Assembly: GCA_963842835.1 (NCBI GenBank)
Contig: CAWJIB010000005.1
Location: 241,314 to 305,313 of the forward strand
DNA from: Roseiarcus sp963842835
GTDB lineage: Bacteria; Pseudomonadota; Alphaproteobacteria; Rhizobiales; Beijerinckiaceae
DNA length: 64,000 bases
Direction of reading: 5' to 3'
Part shown: piece after piece, positions 41,887-51,133 of the stretch
Numbering within the stretch: the stretch's first letter is position 1
Layout of the letters: each line of letters begins with the position of its first letter
Notes under the pieces: model-generated
Seen by the model: only the letters and a program-made list of their open reading frames with translations
Told to the model about the DNA's origin: nothing
The model's database searches: none
Position numbers and translations under genes: made by a program

Positions 41887-43584
41887 ATGAACGGGACGGA
41901 GAGCGGCGTCACGCGTCGCGACGTGTTGATCGGCGCGGCGGGCGGGTTCGCGGCGGCCCTGGCGCCGGCGGGTCCGGCGCAGGCGGAGCCCGAGGCGGCG
42001 ACGATTTCGGGCTTCGTCTTCGAGGATCTCGACGGCTCGGGCCGGCGCGACGCGAAGAGCCCCGGCGTCGCCAACGTCCTCGTCTCCAACGGACGGGATG
42101 TCGCAGTCACCGACGCGGAGGGGCGCTACAGCCTGCCGCTGCCGGACGAGGCGACGATCTTCGTCGTCAAACCGCGCGGCTACATGCCGCCAGTCGACGC
42201 GATCACGCGCCTGCCGAGCTTCTATCGCCACCATCGCCCGCTTGGCTCGCCGGCCTCGCTCGAACTGACCTTCGAGGGGATCGCGCCAACCGGACCGCTG
42301 CCCGCCTCGCTCGATTTCCCTCTCTCTCGCCAGGACGAGCCGAGCGCCTTCGAAGTCGTCATGTTCACCGATCCGCAGCCGGAGTCGGACGCGGAAGTCG
42401 ATTTCGTCCGCGAGGACGTGATCGACGCGCTCGCGGGGACGAGCGCGAAATTTGGCCTCACCGCCGGCGACATCGTGTCCGACGATCTCTCGCTCTACGA
42501 CCGCTTCAACAAGATCGTCGGCACGATCGGTCTGCCCTGGTGGAATGTCGGCGGCAACCACGACCTCAATTACGAAGCGCCCGACCGCCGCTACAGCCGC
42601 GAGACCTATCGGCGCGTGTTCGGCCCGAACTATTACGCGTTCTTCTACGCTGAGACGCTGTTCCTCATGCTCGACGACGTCGATTATCTCGGCGCCGACA
42701 AGACCAAGGCGCACAGCGCCGGCAAATACCAGGGCCGGCTCGATGCGCCGCAGCTCGAATTCGTTCGCAACGTCCTCGCGCATACGCCGCAGGACACGCT
42801 GATCGTCCTCGTGACGCATATCCCGTTGCGCACCTATCTCGACCCCGCTGACCCCGTCAGCAACCTGACCAATCGCGAGGCGTTGTTCGCGTTGTTCGAG
42901 GGTCGGCGGTTCACCGTGAGCTTCTCCGGCCACACCCACACGACCGAGCACCATTATTTCGACGCCGCCGACGGCTGGAAGGGCGCGGCGCCGCATCACC
43001 ACCATGTGATGACCGCGGTTTCCGGGTCGTGGTGGAGCGGCCCGTTCGATCATCGCGGCGTCGCCTGCGCCGACAGCCGCGACGGGACGCCGAACGGCTT
43101 CCACATGCTTTCGATCGACGGCAACGCCTACAAGACCCGCTTCGTCCCCGCCAAGGAGCCGAACCGCCGGCAGATGCGGCTCTCCATCGACAGCCGCTTC
43201 CATCGCGTCGGCAGCGAGGCCAGGCGCGATTTTCGTCAAGGCCAATTGCTCGGCTCGCCCCTCGCACGTTCGGCGCTCGGCGCCGCCAGCCTGGTCGCCA
43301 ACGTGTTCGACGGCGGCCCCAAGACGAAAGTGACGATGCGGATCGGCCAACGTCCGCCGATCGAAATGACGCGGCATGCGACGCCCGACCCCTTCGTCGA
43401 GGAGGTGTTCGCGCGCAACGAGGCGACGAAGAAACCCTGGGTCAAGGCCGAGACGTCGTCGCATGTCTGGACCGCCCGGCTGCCGTCCGATCTGCCGGCG
43501 GGCGCGAATGCGGTCGTCGTCGAGGCGGTGACGGAATACGGGGACGTCGTGACGGGGCGGCTGGCGCTGGAGGTGATGGGGTAG
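41887..43584 (+). CDS. Tat-exported calcineurin-like phosphoesterase
   Basis: The 565-residue protein begins with a twin-arginine signal (Thr-Arg-Arg-Asp-Val-Leu-Ile-Gly-Ala-Ala-Gly-Gly, cleavage after Ala-Gln-Ala near residue 32). A SdrD/Cna-B-like beta domain follows (Asp-Leu-Asp-Gly-Ser-Gly-Arg-Arg-Asp). The metallophosphoesterase domain comes next: Phe-Thr-Asp-Pro-Gln, Gly-Asp-Ile-Val, Gly-Asn-His-Asp, Val-Thr-His-Ile-Pro and Gly-His-Thr-His, the five metal-ligand blocks. A C-terminal calcineurin-associated domain follows. The ATG at 41887 has AAGGAG at ideal spacing; the in-frame ATG at 41872 overlaps that site. It probably acts on an organic phosphate in the periplasm; substrate unknown. 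Confidence 0.92.
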   Translation: MNGTESGVTRRDVLIGAAGGFAAALAPAGPAQAEPEAATISGFVFEDLDGSGRRDAKSPGVANVLVSNGRDVAVTDAEGRYSLPLPDEATIFVVKPRGYMPPVDAITRLPSFYRHHRPLGSPASLELTFEGIAPTGPLPASLDFPLSRQDEPSAFEVVMFTDPQPESDAEVDFVREDVIDALAGTSAKFGLTAGDIVSDDLSLYDRFNKIVGTIGLPWWNVGGNHDLNYEAPDRRYSRETYRRVFGPNYYAFFYAETLFLMLDDVDYLGADKTKAHSAGKYQGRLDAPQLEFVRNVLAHTPQDTLIVLVTHIPLRTYLDPADPVSNLTNREALFALFEGRRFTVSFSGHTHTTEHHYFDAADGWKGAAPHHHHVMTAVSGSWWSGPFDHRGVACADSRDGTPNGFHMLSIDGNAYKTRFVPAKEPNRRQMRLSIDSRFHRVGSEARRDFRQGQLLGSPLARSALGAASLVANVFDGGPKTKVTMRIGQRPPIEMTRHATPDPFVEEVFARNEATKKPWVKAETSSHVWTARLPSDLPAGANAVVVEAVTEYGDVVTGRLALEVMG

Positions 43585-43732
43585 CTTGCGGATAAGCTGT
43601 TGCCGCGACTCTCCTTTCCCGCTTGCTGGCGTCAAGCGAACCCTGGCTTCGCTGGGCGGCGCCCGGCGCAAGACGGCGTCCTATCGCCGGCCGAATGAGG
43701 GATGGCCGTTCCGCGACGAGCCACTGCTGGCT

Positions 43733-44533
43733 CTAGCGCGCGAGCTTCTGCGCGCTCGCCAGCCACTGTCGCTGAGTTTGGCGGACATGGGCGGGCGCGC
43801 GACTGAGCGTTCGCACGACGTCTTCGGCGAGCGAGCGCGCCTCGTCGTCGCGACCGAGCTTTCGCAGCAATTCCGCCTGGCGCACCCGCGGCTCCGCGCC
43901 GGGAAAATATTGGCCGACGGCGGCGTAATTGACGAGCGCTTCGTCGTTGCGCCCCGCCTTTTCCAGCGCCATCGCGTAAAGCAGATGACCGTCCGCCGAC
44001 TGATAGTCCGGCCAGCGCCGCTTGAGTTCGTCGAGCGTCGAGAGCGCCGCGTCAGCGTTCCCTAGGCCGTATTCGGCGCGCGCCTTGCCGAGCATGAAGC
44101 CGGGCTCCTCGCCGAGCGGCTTGGCGAGGATCGCGTCGTATTGCCCGAGCGCCTCGTCGTATTTGCCGAGCGCCAGGCATTCCTGCGCCAACGCCGAACG
44201 ATTGGCGATGGTGTCGACGACTTCGAGCTCCTCATGCAATTGCCGATAGCGGCCCGTCGGATTGATCGCGCCCGCGAACTGCTGACGCGCCCTCCGAACC
44301 TTGTGGGAGCCGAACCATTCGGGAAGAAGCTCGACGACGACATAGGCGAGCGCGCCAATGCCCGGCAGGAACAGAATGATGAAACCCCAGGGCGAGAAGC
44401 GCCCGGTTTTGGCGGCATGCACGATCAACGCGATGTCGACGACGGCGATGATGATCCCAGTGGGCAAAGTCGGCTCCGGTTGTGATTGGACGCCGCGGCG
44501 GGAGCGGGAACTCATCGGTCTCCGGCTTCCCAT
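43733..44533 (-). CDS. TPR protein with N-terminal membrane segments
   Basis: The 266-residue protein has two hydrophobic segments at about 25-42 and 48-70 that resemble the phospholipase-D-nuclease N-terminal module (Gly-x-Gly-Ala-Leu-Ala-Tyr-Val-Val). At least three TPR-like helix pairs follow between 110 and 260 (Gly-Lys-Tyr-Asp-Glu-Ala-Leu-Gly-Gln-Tyr and similar). It is probably an inner-membrane protein with a cytosolic TPR domain used for protein contact. Starts at 44533 or 44515 are both possible. It lies 57 bases after recG on the same strand, likely cotranscribed. Confidence 0.8.
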   Translation of the reverse strand: MGSRRPMSSRSRRGVQSQPEPTLPTGIIIAVVDIALIVHAAKTGRFSPWGFIILFLPGIGALAYVVVELLPEWFGSHKVRRARQQFAGAINPTGRYRQLHEELEVVDTIANRSALAQECLALGKYDEALGQYDAILAKPLGEEPGFMLGKARAEYGLGNADAALSTLDELKRRWPDYQSADGHLLYAMALEKAGRNDEALVNYAAVGQYFPGAEPRVRQAELLRKLGRDDEARSLAEDVVRTLSRAPAHVRQTQRQWLASAQKLAR

Positions 44534-44590
44534 GCGGCGAAACGATTAAACAACTTCGACGTGCCTTTGTCCAACGATTTACGCCCGCCT

Positions 44591-46690
44591 TCACCCCGCC
44601 TCCAGCAGCCTCACCGCCTCGTCGCGCTCGAATAGATAAAGCAGCAGCCGAAGGCCGCGGCTTTCTTCGCCGCGCAGCCGGTCGCTGTTCGCCAGCGCCG
44701 CCTGCGCTCGCTCGCGCGCGGTTGCGAGCAGGGCGCCATGAATTTCCAGCCGCGCGAGGCGGAACCCGGGCGCGCCGGCCTGGCGCGCGCCGAGCACGTC
44801 GCCTTCGCCGCGCAGGCGCAAATCTTCCTCGGCGATGCGGAAACCGTCCTCCGTTTCGCGCAGGATTTCGAGGCGCGCGCGCGCGGCCTCGCCGAGCGGT
44901 CCCTTGTAGAGCATCAGGCAGGAGGAGCGGCCGGCGCCGCGTCCGACGCGGCCGCGCAACTGGTGCAATTGCGCGAGGCCGAAACGTTCGGCGTGCTCGA
45001 TCACCATGATCGTCGCCTCCGGCACGTCGACGCCGACCTCGACGACGGTCGTGGCGACGAGCGCTTTCGTCTCGCCGCGTTGGAAGCGCTCCATCGCGGC
45101 GTCCTTCTCCGGCCCTTTCATGCGGCCGTGCACCAACCCCACCGCGTCGCCGAAAATCTGGCGAAGCGCGGCCGCGCGCTCCTCGGCCGCGGCGACGTCG
45201 AGCGCCTCGCTCTCCTCGACCAACGGGCAAATCCAATAGGCGCGGGCGCCGCCGGCGATGGCGCGGCCGATCGCGGCGACGACCTCGTCGAGCCGCTCGA
45301 GGGGAATCGCCCGCGTGTCGATCGGCATGCGGCCCGGCGGCTTCTCCGTCAGGGCGGAAACGTCCATGTCGCCGAAATAGGCGAGCACGAGCGTCCGCGG
45401 AATCGGCGTCGCAGTCATCACCAGGAGATCGACCGCCTCGCCCTTGCCGGCGAGCGCGAGCCGCTGATGCACGCCGAAGCGGTGCTGCTCGTCGACGACC
45501 GCCAAGCCGAGATCGCGGAACGCGACGCTCTCCTGGAACAAGGCGTGCGTGCCGACGACGATGTCGATTTCGCCCGCCGCCAGCGCCGCGAGCCCCTGAC
45601 GGCGCTCGGAGGCCTTGTCGCGGCCAGTCATCAGCGCGACGCGCAGCCCGGCGGCGGCGGCGAGCGGGCGCATGCGCTCAAAATGCTGGCGCGCGAGAAT
45701 CTCCGTCGGCGCCATCAGCGCCGCCTGCCGCCCCGCCTCCACGACGTCGGCCATCGCGATGAGCGCGACGATCGTCTTGCCCGAGCCGACGTCGCCCTGC
45801 AGCAGGCGGATCATGCGCTTGGGCAGGCCGAGATCGGCGCGAATTTCCGCGATCGCCTTCGCCTGCGATCCCGTAAGCGCGAACGGCAGCGCCTCGACGA
45901 TTCTTTGCGCAAGGCGGCCGGCGCTGACATGCGCTCGCCCCGCGATGTCGCGCATGCGCGCGCGCACCATCAATAGCGCGAGCTGGTTGGCGAGCAATTC
46001 GTCATAAGCGAGCCGCGTCGCGGCGGGGCCGGCGGGGTCGATGTCGCCGGGCGCGCTCGGGTTGTGCAGGGCGGCGAGCGCGCCCGCGAAGCTGGGCGCC
46101 TTGAGGCGATGGGCGGTGGCGTCGTCGATCCATTCGGGCAGGCGCGGCAGCCGCGCCAGCGCGCCCTGCGCGGCCTTGGCGACGGTGCGGGGATAAAGCC
46201 CCTCGGTGAGGCCGTAGACCGGCTCGACCGCCGGCATTCTCGCCAGCTCCTCGGCGTCCATCACCCGGTCGGGATGAACCATCTGGAGATGGCCGTCCCA
46301 CATTTCGAGCTTGCCCGAAACCCAGCGCGTCGCGCCGACCGGCAGGCGCTTCTTGATCCATTCGACGTTGGCGAGAAAGAACACCAGCTCGACATCGCCG
46401 GTCTCGTCCTCGACCAGCACCTTGAACGGCGCCTTGGAGCGCGGGCTCGGCGGCGGACGGTGCTCGACGACGCGCACTTCGAGCGTCGCGATCGCGTCGC
46501 GCTGCGCGTCGCGAATTTTCGGCCGCGCGCGCCGGTCGAGCGCCGCATAGGGCAGGTGAAACAGCACGTCGAGAACGCGCGCGCCCTGCGAACGGTCGAG
46601 CAGCTTGTCGAACAGCTTGGCGTTCTTCGGGCCGACGCCGGGAAGCGTGCTGGCGGGGGCGAACAGGGGATCGAGCAAGGCGGGGCGCAT
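44591..46690 (-). CDS. recG: ATP-dependent DNA helicase RecG
   Basis: RecG reverses stalled replication forks. The 699-residue protein has the N-terminal wedge/OB domain (Gly-Val-Gly-Pro-Lys, Asp-x-Leu-Phe-His-Leu-Pro). Helicase motifs follow: I Gln-Gly-Asp-Val-Gly-Ser-Gly-Lys-Thr near residue 300, Ia Ala-Pro-Thr-Glu-Ile-Leu-Ala, II Val-Asp-Glu-Gln-His-Arg-Phe-Gly, III Met-Thr-Ala-Thr-Pro-Ile-Pro-Arg-Thr, V Thr-Thr-Val-Val-Glu-Val-Gly-Val-Asp-Val-Pro, and VI Gln-Leu-x-Gly-Arg-Val-Gly-Arg-Gly. Length and motif order are normal. Confidence 0.97.
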   Translation of the reverse strand: MRPALLDPLFAPASTLPGVGPKNAKLFDKLLDRSQGARVLDVLFHLPYAALDRRARPKIRDAQRDAIATLEVRVVEHRPPPSPRSKAPFKVLVEDETGDVELVFFLANVEWIKKRLPVGATRWVSGKLEMWDGHLQMVHPDRVMDAEELARMPAVEPVYGLTEGLYPRTVAKAAQGALARLPRLPEWIDDATAHRLKAPSFAGALAALHNPSAPGDIDPAGPAATRLAYDELLANQLALLMVRARMRDIAGRAHVSAGRLAQRIVEALPFALTGSQAKAIAEIRADLGLPKRMIRLLQGDVGSGKTIVALIAMADVVEAGRQAALMAPTEILARQHFERMRPLAAAAGLRVALMTGRDKASERRQGLAALAAGEIDIVVGTHALFQESVAFRDLGLAVVDEQHRFGVHQRLALAGKGEAVDLLVMTATPIPRTLVLAYFGDMDVSALTEKPPGRMPIDTRAIPLERLDEVVAAIGRAIAGGARAYWICPLVEESEALDVAAAEERAAALRQIFGDAVGLVHGRMKGPEKDAAMERFQRGETKALVATTVVEVGVDVPEATIMVIEHAERFGLAQLHQLRGRVGRGAGRSSCLMLYKGPLGEAARARLEILRETEDGFRIAEEDLRLRGEGDVLGARQAGAPGFRLARLEIHGALLATARERAQAALANSDRLRGEESRGLRLLLYLFERDEAVRLLEAG

Positions 46691-46771
46691 GGCGCGTTTA
46701 TACGCGCCGAGCAGACCGGCGCGAAAGCCAGGGGATTGGCGGCGCGGCTGGACGCGGCCGAAGCGGCCGCC

Positions 46772-47383
46772 TCACATCGGCGGCGTCAGGCCATCCTTGC
46801 CCACTAGGATCCGCGTCGCCTCGTAGGCGCCGTCGGCCGCTTTGGCGGCGCGGGCGACGATCGCCGCGCCCGCCTTCAGATCGCCGCGCGCTCCCGGCGC
46901 GAAGGCGACGATCGGCGTCGCCTTGTCGATGACGATGGTCTGCTGGCCGCCCTTGTAGGTCACCGTGAGTTTGGCCCCGTCGACCGCGTCGATCCTCGCC
47001 TCGACCGCGCCGTTGGTCATCGTGCTGCCCGGCGCGAGGTCGAACGGGCGGAAGCCCTCGCCGACGCCGCGCATCGCCTCGGGAAAAATATGCACTTCCA
47101 GAGCATTCTGCGCGCCCTCGGCGTCGGGCAGCGCCGCGACGCCTATGAACAAGCCGGGCTTGACGTCGGCGAGCGCGGCGGGAACGACGAGCGTGACGGA
47201 CGTCGAGGGCTTCAATCGAATCGTCGCCGCCTCGCCCGAACGCGTGCGCACGCTCAGGCTCGCCCCATCGTCGGCGACCGCTTCGATTGTCGCGCGAACG
47301 GCGACGAGCGGCGCTTCTTCCGCGTAGGCCGCGCCGACGAAAACCCAGGCGAACGCCACGGCGACAATTCGTGCAAACGCCAT
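46772..47383 (-). CDS. Periplasmic protein with DUF5666-like repeats
   Basis: A signal peptide occupies residues 1-21 (hydrophobic core Val-Ala-Phe-Ala-Trp-Val-Phe-Val-Gly, cleavage after Ala-Tyr-Ala). The mature 180 residues contain two beta-rich segments with the pattern Gly-x-Ile/Leu-x-Ala-Val-x-x-x-x-Leu-x-Val, then Ile-x-Leu-x-x-x-Thr-x-Val or Ile-Val-Ile-Asp-Lys-Ala-Thr-Pro-Ile, followed by Asp-Leu-Lys-x-Gly-x-x. These small OB-like barrels fit the DUF5666 type. No catalytic residues. Divergent from the CoA-transferase gene; a 160-base spacer separates them. Confidence 0.75.
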   Translation of the reverse strand: MAFARIVAVAFAWVFVGAAYAEEAPLVAVRATIEAVADDGASLSVRTRSGEAATIRLKPSTSVTLVVPAALADVKPGLFIGVAALPDAEGAQNALEVHIFPEAMRGVGEGFRPFDLAPGSTMTNGAVEARIDAVDGAKLTVTYKGGQQTIVIDKATPIVAFAPGARGDLKAGAAIVARAAKAADGAYEATRILVGKDGLTPPM

Positions 47384-47543
47384 CGGACTCTCCCATTGCG
47401 CAAAGCGGCTTCCGACGGCAGGCTCGCGCCGAAGCTGGGCTTTTTTCGGACCGAGGGCCGCGGCTTCGCCGATTGACAGGACGCGGCGATTGCCAATGAG
47501 TTAAGAGCGGCGACGCCGCAAGTCGCCGATCGAGGGATTCGCC

Positions 47544-49532
47544 ATGGCGCATCATCCGGCTCTGCCATTCCTGCGTTCGCCGGAAAAGGGCAAGGTCGTC
47601 ACATCAGCCGAGGCGGTGCGGCTGATCCGCGACGGCGACACGGTGGCGACCGGCGGCTTCGTCGGCATCGGTTTCGCCGAGGAGATCGCCATCGCGCTCG
47701 AGGAGCGCTTTCTCACCGACGACGCCGGGAGCCCCCGCGGCCTCACGCTCGTCTACGCCGCCGGCCAGGGCGACGGCGCCGCGAAGGGCCTCAACCATTT
47801 CGCCCATGACGGCCTCGTCAAACGCGTGATCGGCGGCCATTGGGGTCTCGCGCCGAAACTGCAGAAGCTCGCGATCGAAAACAAGATCGAGGCCTACAAT
47901 CTGCCGCAGGGCGTCATCACCCATCTCTTTCGCGACATCGCGGCGCGCCGGCCCGCCCATGTCACGCGCGTCGGCATGGAGACTTTCGTCGATCCGAAGA
48001 ACGGCGGCGGCAAGCTCAACGCGATGACGAAAGAGGACCTCGTCGAGCGCATTGCCTTAAGCGGTCAGGAATGCCTCGCCTACAAGACCTTCCCCATCCA
48101 TGTCGGAATTATCCGCGCCACCACCGGCGACGCGGAAGGCAATTTGACGATGGAGAAAGAGGCGCTGACCCTCGAGGCGCTCGCCATCGCGATGGCCGCG
48201 CATAATTCGGGCGGCCTCGTCATCGCACAGGTCGAGCGCGTCGCCGAAAGCGGCAGCCTCAATCCGCGCCAGGTGAAAATCCCCGGCGTGATGGTCGATT
48301 GCGTCGTCGTGGCGCGGCCCGAGAATCATTGGCAGACCTTCGGCACGCAATACAATCCCGCCTACAGCGGCGAAATCCGCGCGCGCGCCGGCTCGCTGGC
48401 GCCGATGGCGATGAGCGAGCGCAAGATCATCGCGCGCCGCGCCGCGTTCGAACTCAAGGCGAACAGCGTCGTCAACCTCGGCATCGGCATGCCCGAGGGC
48501 GTGGCGGCGATCGCCAACGAGGAGAAGATCATCGATCTCATCACGCTGACCGCCGAGCCCGGCGTCATCGGCGGCGTGCCGGCAAGCGGCATCGACTTCG
48601 GCGCGGCGACCAACACGCAGGCGGTGATCGACCAGCCCTATCAATTCGATTTCTACGACGGCGGCGGGCTCGACGCCGCCTTCCTCGGCCTCGCCCAGGT
48701 CGACCGCTTCGGCAATCTCAACGTCAGCAAGTTCGGCCCTAAGCTCGCCGGCGCCGGCGGCTTCATCAACATCAGCCAGAACGCGAAAGAGGCGATTTTC
48801 GTCGGCACGTTCGGCGCGGGCCGGCAGCGCGTCGGCGCGCGGGAGGGCCGGCTCGTCATCGACGAGGAGGCGAAGGCGCACAAATTCGTGCGCGACGTCG
48901 AGCACGTGACCTTCAGCGGCGCCTACGCGGGCCGGCGCGGTCAGCGCGCGCTCTACGTCACCGAGCGCTGCGTCTTCGCGCTGCGCCCCGACGGGCTGGA
49001 ACTCGTCGAGGTCGCCCCCGGCGTCGACATCGAGCGCGACATCCTCGCGCGGATGGATTTCAAGCCGCTGATTCCGCGTGATCCCGCGCTGATGGACGCG
49101 CGCATTTTCCGGCCGCAGACCATGAACCTGCGCGACGATCTCCTGACCATTCCGCTCGATCAGCGCTTCACCTACGATCCCGAGCAGAATCTGTTCTTCG
49201 TCAATCTCGAGCGCTTCGCGCTGCGCAGCCAGGCCGATATCGCGGCGATCGAAAAGGCCGTCGAGGCCAAGCTGGCGCCGCTCGGGCGGCGCGTCTACGC
49301 GATCGTCAATTACGACAATTTCACCATCCTGCCCGAGCTGCTCGACGCCTATTCGGCGACGGTGCGTTCGTTGGTGGACCGCTTTTACTCCGGCGTTTCG
49401 CGCTACACGACCAGCGGCTTTGTGCGCATGAAGCTCGGCGAGGCGCTGGAAAAGCGCGGCGTCGCGCCGCACATATTCGAGAGCGCCGACGAGGCCGCCA
49501 TCGACTGGCGCGGCGAATCCAGGAGCGGCTGA
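47544..49532 (+). CDS. Fused alpha-beta acyl-CoA:acetate CoA transferase with C-terminal extension
   Basis: The 662-residue protein contains the two class I CoA-transferase subunits in one chain. The alpha-like half starts Asp-Gly-Asp-Thr-Val-Ala-Thr-Gly-Gly-Phe-Val-Gly-Ile-Gly. The beta-like half starts near residue 290 and has Asn-Leu-Gly-Ile-Gly-Met-Pro-Glu-Gly and the likely catalytic Glu in Thr-Ala-Glu-Pro-Gly-Val-Ile-Gly-Gly. The core resembles YdiF/propionate CoA-transferases, which are about 130 residues shorter. The added C-terminal region (from about residue 525: Leu-Thr-Ile-Pro-Leu-Asp-Gln-Arg-Phe-Thr-Tyr) has mixed alpha/beta character and could be an oligomerisation or regulatory domain. 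Acyl specificity is unknown. Confidence 0.87.
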   Translation: MAHHPALPFLRSPEKGKVVTSAEAVRLIRDGDTVATGGFVGIGFAEEIAIALEERFLTDDAGSPRGLTLVYAAGQGDGAAKGLNHFAHDGLVKRVIGGHWGLAPKLQKLAIENKIEAYNLPQGVITHLFRDIAARRPAHVTRVGMETFVDPKNGGGKLNAMTKEDLVERIALSGQECLAYKTFPIHVGIIRATTGDAEGNLTMEKEALTLEALAIAMAAHNSGGLVIAQVERVAESGSLNPRQVKIPGVMVDCVVVARPENHWQTFGTQYNPAYSGEIRARAGSLAPMAMSERKIIARRAAFELKANSVVNLGIGMPEGVAAIANEEKIIDLITLTAEPGVIGGVPASGIDFGAATNTQAVIDQPYQFDFYDGGGLDAAFLGLAQVDRFGNLNVSKFGPKLAGAGGFINISQNAKEAIFVGTFGAGRQRVGAREGRLVIDEEAKAHKFVRDVEHVTFSGAYAGRRGQRALYVTERCVFALRPDGLELVEVAPGVDIERDILARMDFKPLIPRDPALMDARIFRPQTMNLRDDLLTIPLDQRFTYDPEQNLFFVNLERFALRSQADIAAIEKAVEAKLAPLGRRVYAIVNYDNFTILPELLDAYSATVRSLVDRFYSGVSRYTTSGFVRMKLGEALEKRGVAPHIFESADEAAIDWRGESRSG

Positions 49533-49581
49533 CGCGCGCTTTTCCTTGCCGCGGCGCCCCCCTCTGTGGCAAGCGAACGCC

Positions 49582-50922
49582 ATGACCGCCCCCTCCCCCG
49601 CCCCGTCCAAGCCTGCGCCGCGCATTTCCTTCGTTTCGCTCGGCTGCCCCAAGGCGCTCGTCGACAGCGAGCGCATCCTCACCCAACTGCGCGCCGAAGG
49701 CTACGAGCTTTCGCGCAGCCATGCCGGCGCCGACGCCGTCATCGTCAACACCTGCGGCTTTCTCGACAGCGCCAAGAAGGAGTCGCTGGAGGCGATCGGC
49801 GCCGCGATGGCCGAGAACGGCCGGGTGATCGTCACGGGCTGCATGGGCGCCGAGCCGGAAGCCATCCGCGACGCCTTCCCCAACGTCAGCGCGATCACTG
49901 GGCCGCAGGCTTACGAGAGCGTCATGGCGGCGGTGCGCGCGGCCGCGCCGGCGCCGCACGATCCCTTCGTCGATCTCATTCCCGAGCAGGGCGTCAAGCT
50001 GACGCCGCGCCACTACGCCTATCTCAAGATTTCCGAGGGCTGTCACAACCGCTGCACCTTCTGCATCATCCCGAAGCTGCGCGGCGATCTCGTTTCGCGG
50101 CCCGCCGGCGACGTGCTGCGCGAAGCGGAAAAACTGGTGAAAGCGGGCGTGAAGGAACTGCTCGTCATCTCGCAGGACACCAGCGCCTACGGCCTCGACC
50201 TCGGCTACGCCGCGAGCCCATGGCGCGACAGAGCGGTCGCCGCGCGCTTCCTCGATCTGACGCGCGAACTGGCGACATTGGGCGCCTGGGTGCGCCTGCA
50301 CTATGTCTATCCCTACCCGCATGTCGACGAAGCGATCGCGCTGATGAACGGCGGCAATGTGCTGCCCTATATCGACGTGCCCTTCCAGCACGCGGCGCCG
50401 AACGTGCTCAAGGCGATGCGGCGGCCCGGCAATCAGGAGAAGACGCTGGAGCGCATCCGCGCTTGGCGCGCGATCTGCCCGGATTTGACCATCCGTTCGA
50501 CCTTCATCGTCGGCTTTCCCGGCGAAACGGAAGAGGATTTCCGCCTTCTCCTGGATTGGCTCGACGAAGCCAAGCTCGATCGCGTCGGCGCGTTTGCCTA
50601 CGAGCCGGTCGTCGGAGCGCGCGCCAACGAACTCGGGCTGCCGCTCGTGCCGGCAGAGGTCAAGCAAAGCCGCTGGAAGCGCTTCATGGAGCGCAGCCGA
50701 GCGATCAGCGCCAAGAAGCTGGCGGCCAAAGTGGGCAAGCGCATCGAGGTCATCGTCGACGAAGGCGGCGTCGGGACCGCGAAGGGCCGCTCCAAGGGCG
50801 ACGCGCCTGAGATCGACGGCGCCGTCCATATCGCGACGCGCCGGCCGTTGCGCGCCGGCGATATCGCGACGGTGAAGATTGAGCGCGCGGACGCCTATGA
50901 CTTGTGGGGGAGCGCGGTTTAG
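49582..50922 (+). CDS. rimO: Ribosomal protein S12 methylthiotransferase
   Basis: RimO adds a methylthio group to the conserved Asp of ribosomal protein S12. The 446-residue protein has the UPF0004 domain (Val-Ser-Leu-Gly-Cys-Pro-Lys-Ala-Leu-Val-Asp-Ser-Glu, Asn-Thr-Cys-Gly-Phe, Gly-Cys-Met-Gly), which supplies the second cluster. A radical SAM domain follows with Cys-His-Asn-Arg-Cys-Thr-Phe-Cys near residue 155, and then a C-terminal TRAM domain. Start at 49582 rather than the upstream frame at 49546, because that extension is not conserved. It is 50 bases after the CoA-transferase gene. Confidence 0.96.
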   Translation: MTAPSPAPSKPAPRISFVSLGCPKALVDSERILTQLRAEGYELSRSHAGADAVIVNTCGFLDSAKKESLEAIGAAMAENGRVIVTGCMGAEPEAIRDAFPNVSAITGPQAYESVMAAVRAAAPAPHDPFVDLIPEQGVKLTPRHYAYLKISEGCHNRCTFCIIPKLRGDLVSRPAGDVLREAEKLVKAGVKELLVISQDTSAYGLDLGYAASPWRDRAVAARFLDLTRELATLGAWVRLHYVYPYPHVDEAIALMNGGNVLPYIDVPFQHAAPNVLKAMRRPGNQEKTLERIRAWRAICPDLTIRSTFIVGFPGETEEDFRLLLDWLDEAKLDRVGAFAYEPVVGARANELGLPLVPAEVKQSRWKRFMERSRAISAKKLAAKVGKRIEVIVDEGGVGTAKGRSKGDAPEIDGAVHIATRRPLRAGDIATVKIERADAYDLWGSAV

Positions 50923-51133
50923 GGGGCGTCGAGAGCGAGCAGGCCGAACACGTCCTGGATGAAGGAAGCTAGAGCCGCCAAGGGCTTTGCTTGCCCGGTG
51001 ACCGCTTCGCCGATCGTCTCCGCCTATGCCTCCGTCAACGCGGCGGGTCGCCTTGCGGCGCCCACAGTTTTTTCCGCGCCGCAAAAATTCTTTCCTCGCC
51101 GAATCGCTCCTGATCCGTTACACGTCGAATCCC

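Noticed and set aside
48057..51084. Long minus-strand frames
   Set aside because: They lie opposite the CoA transferase and rimO genes and have only shadow composition.
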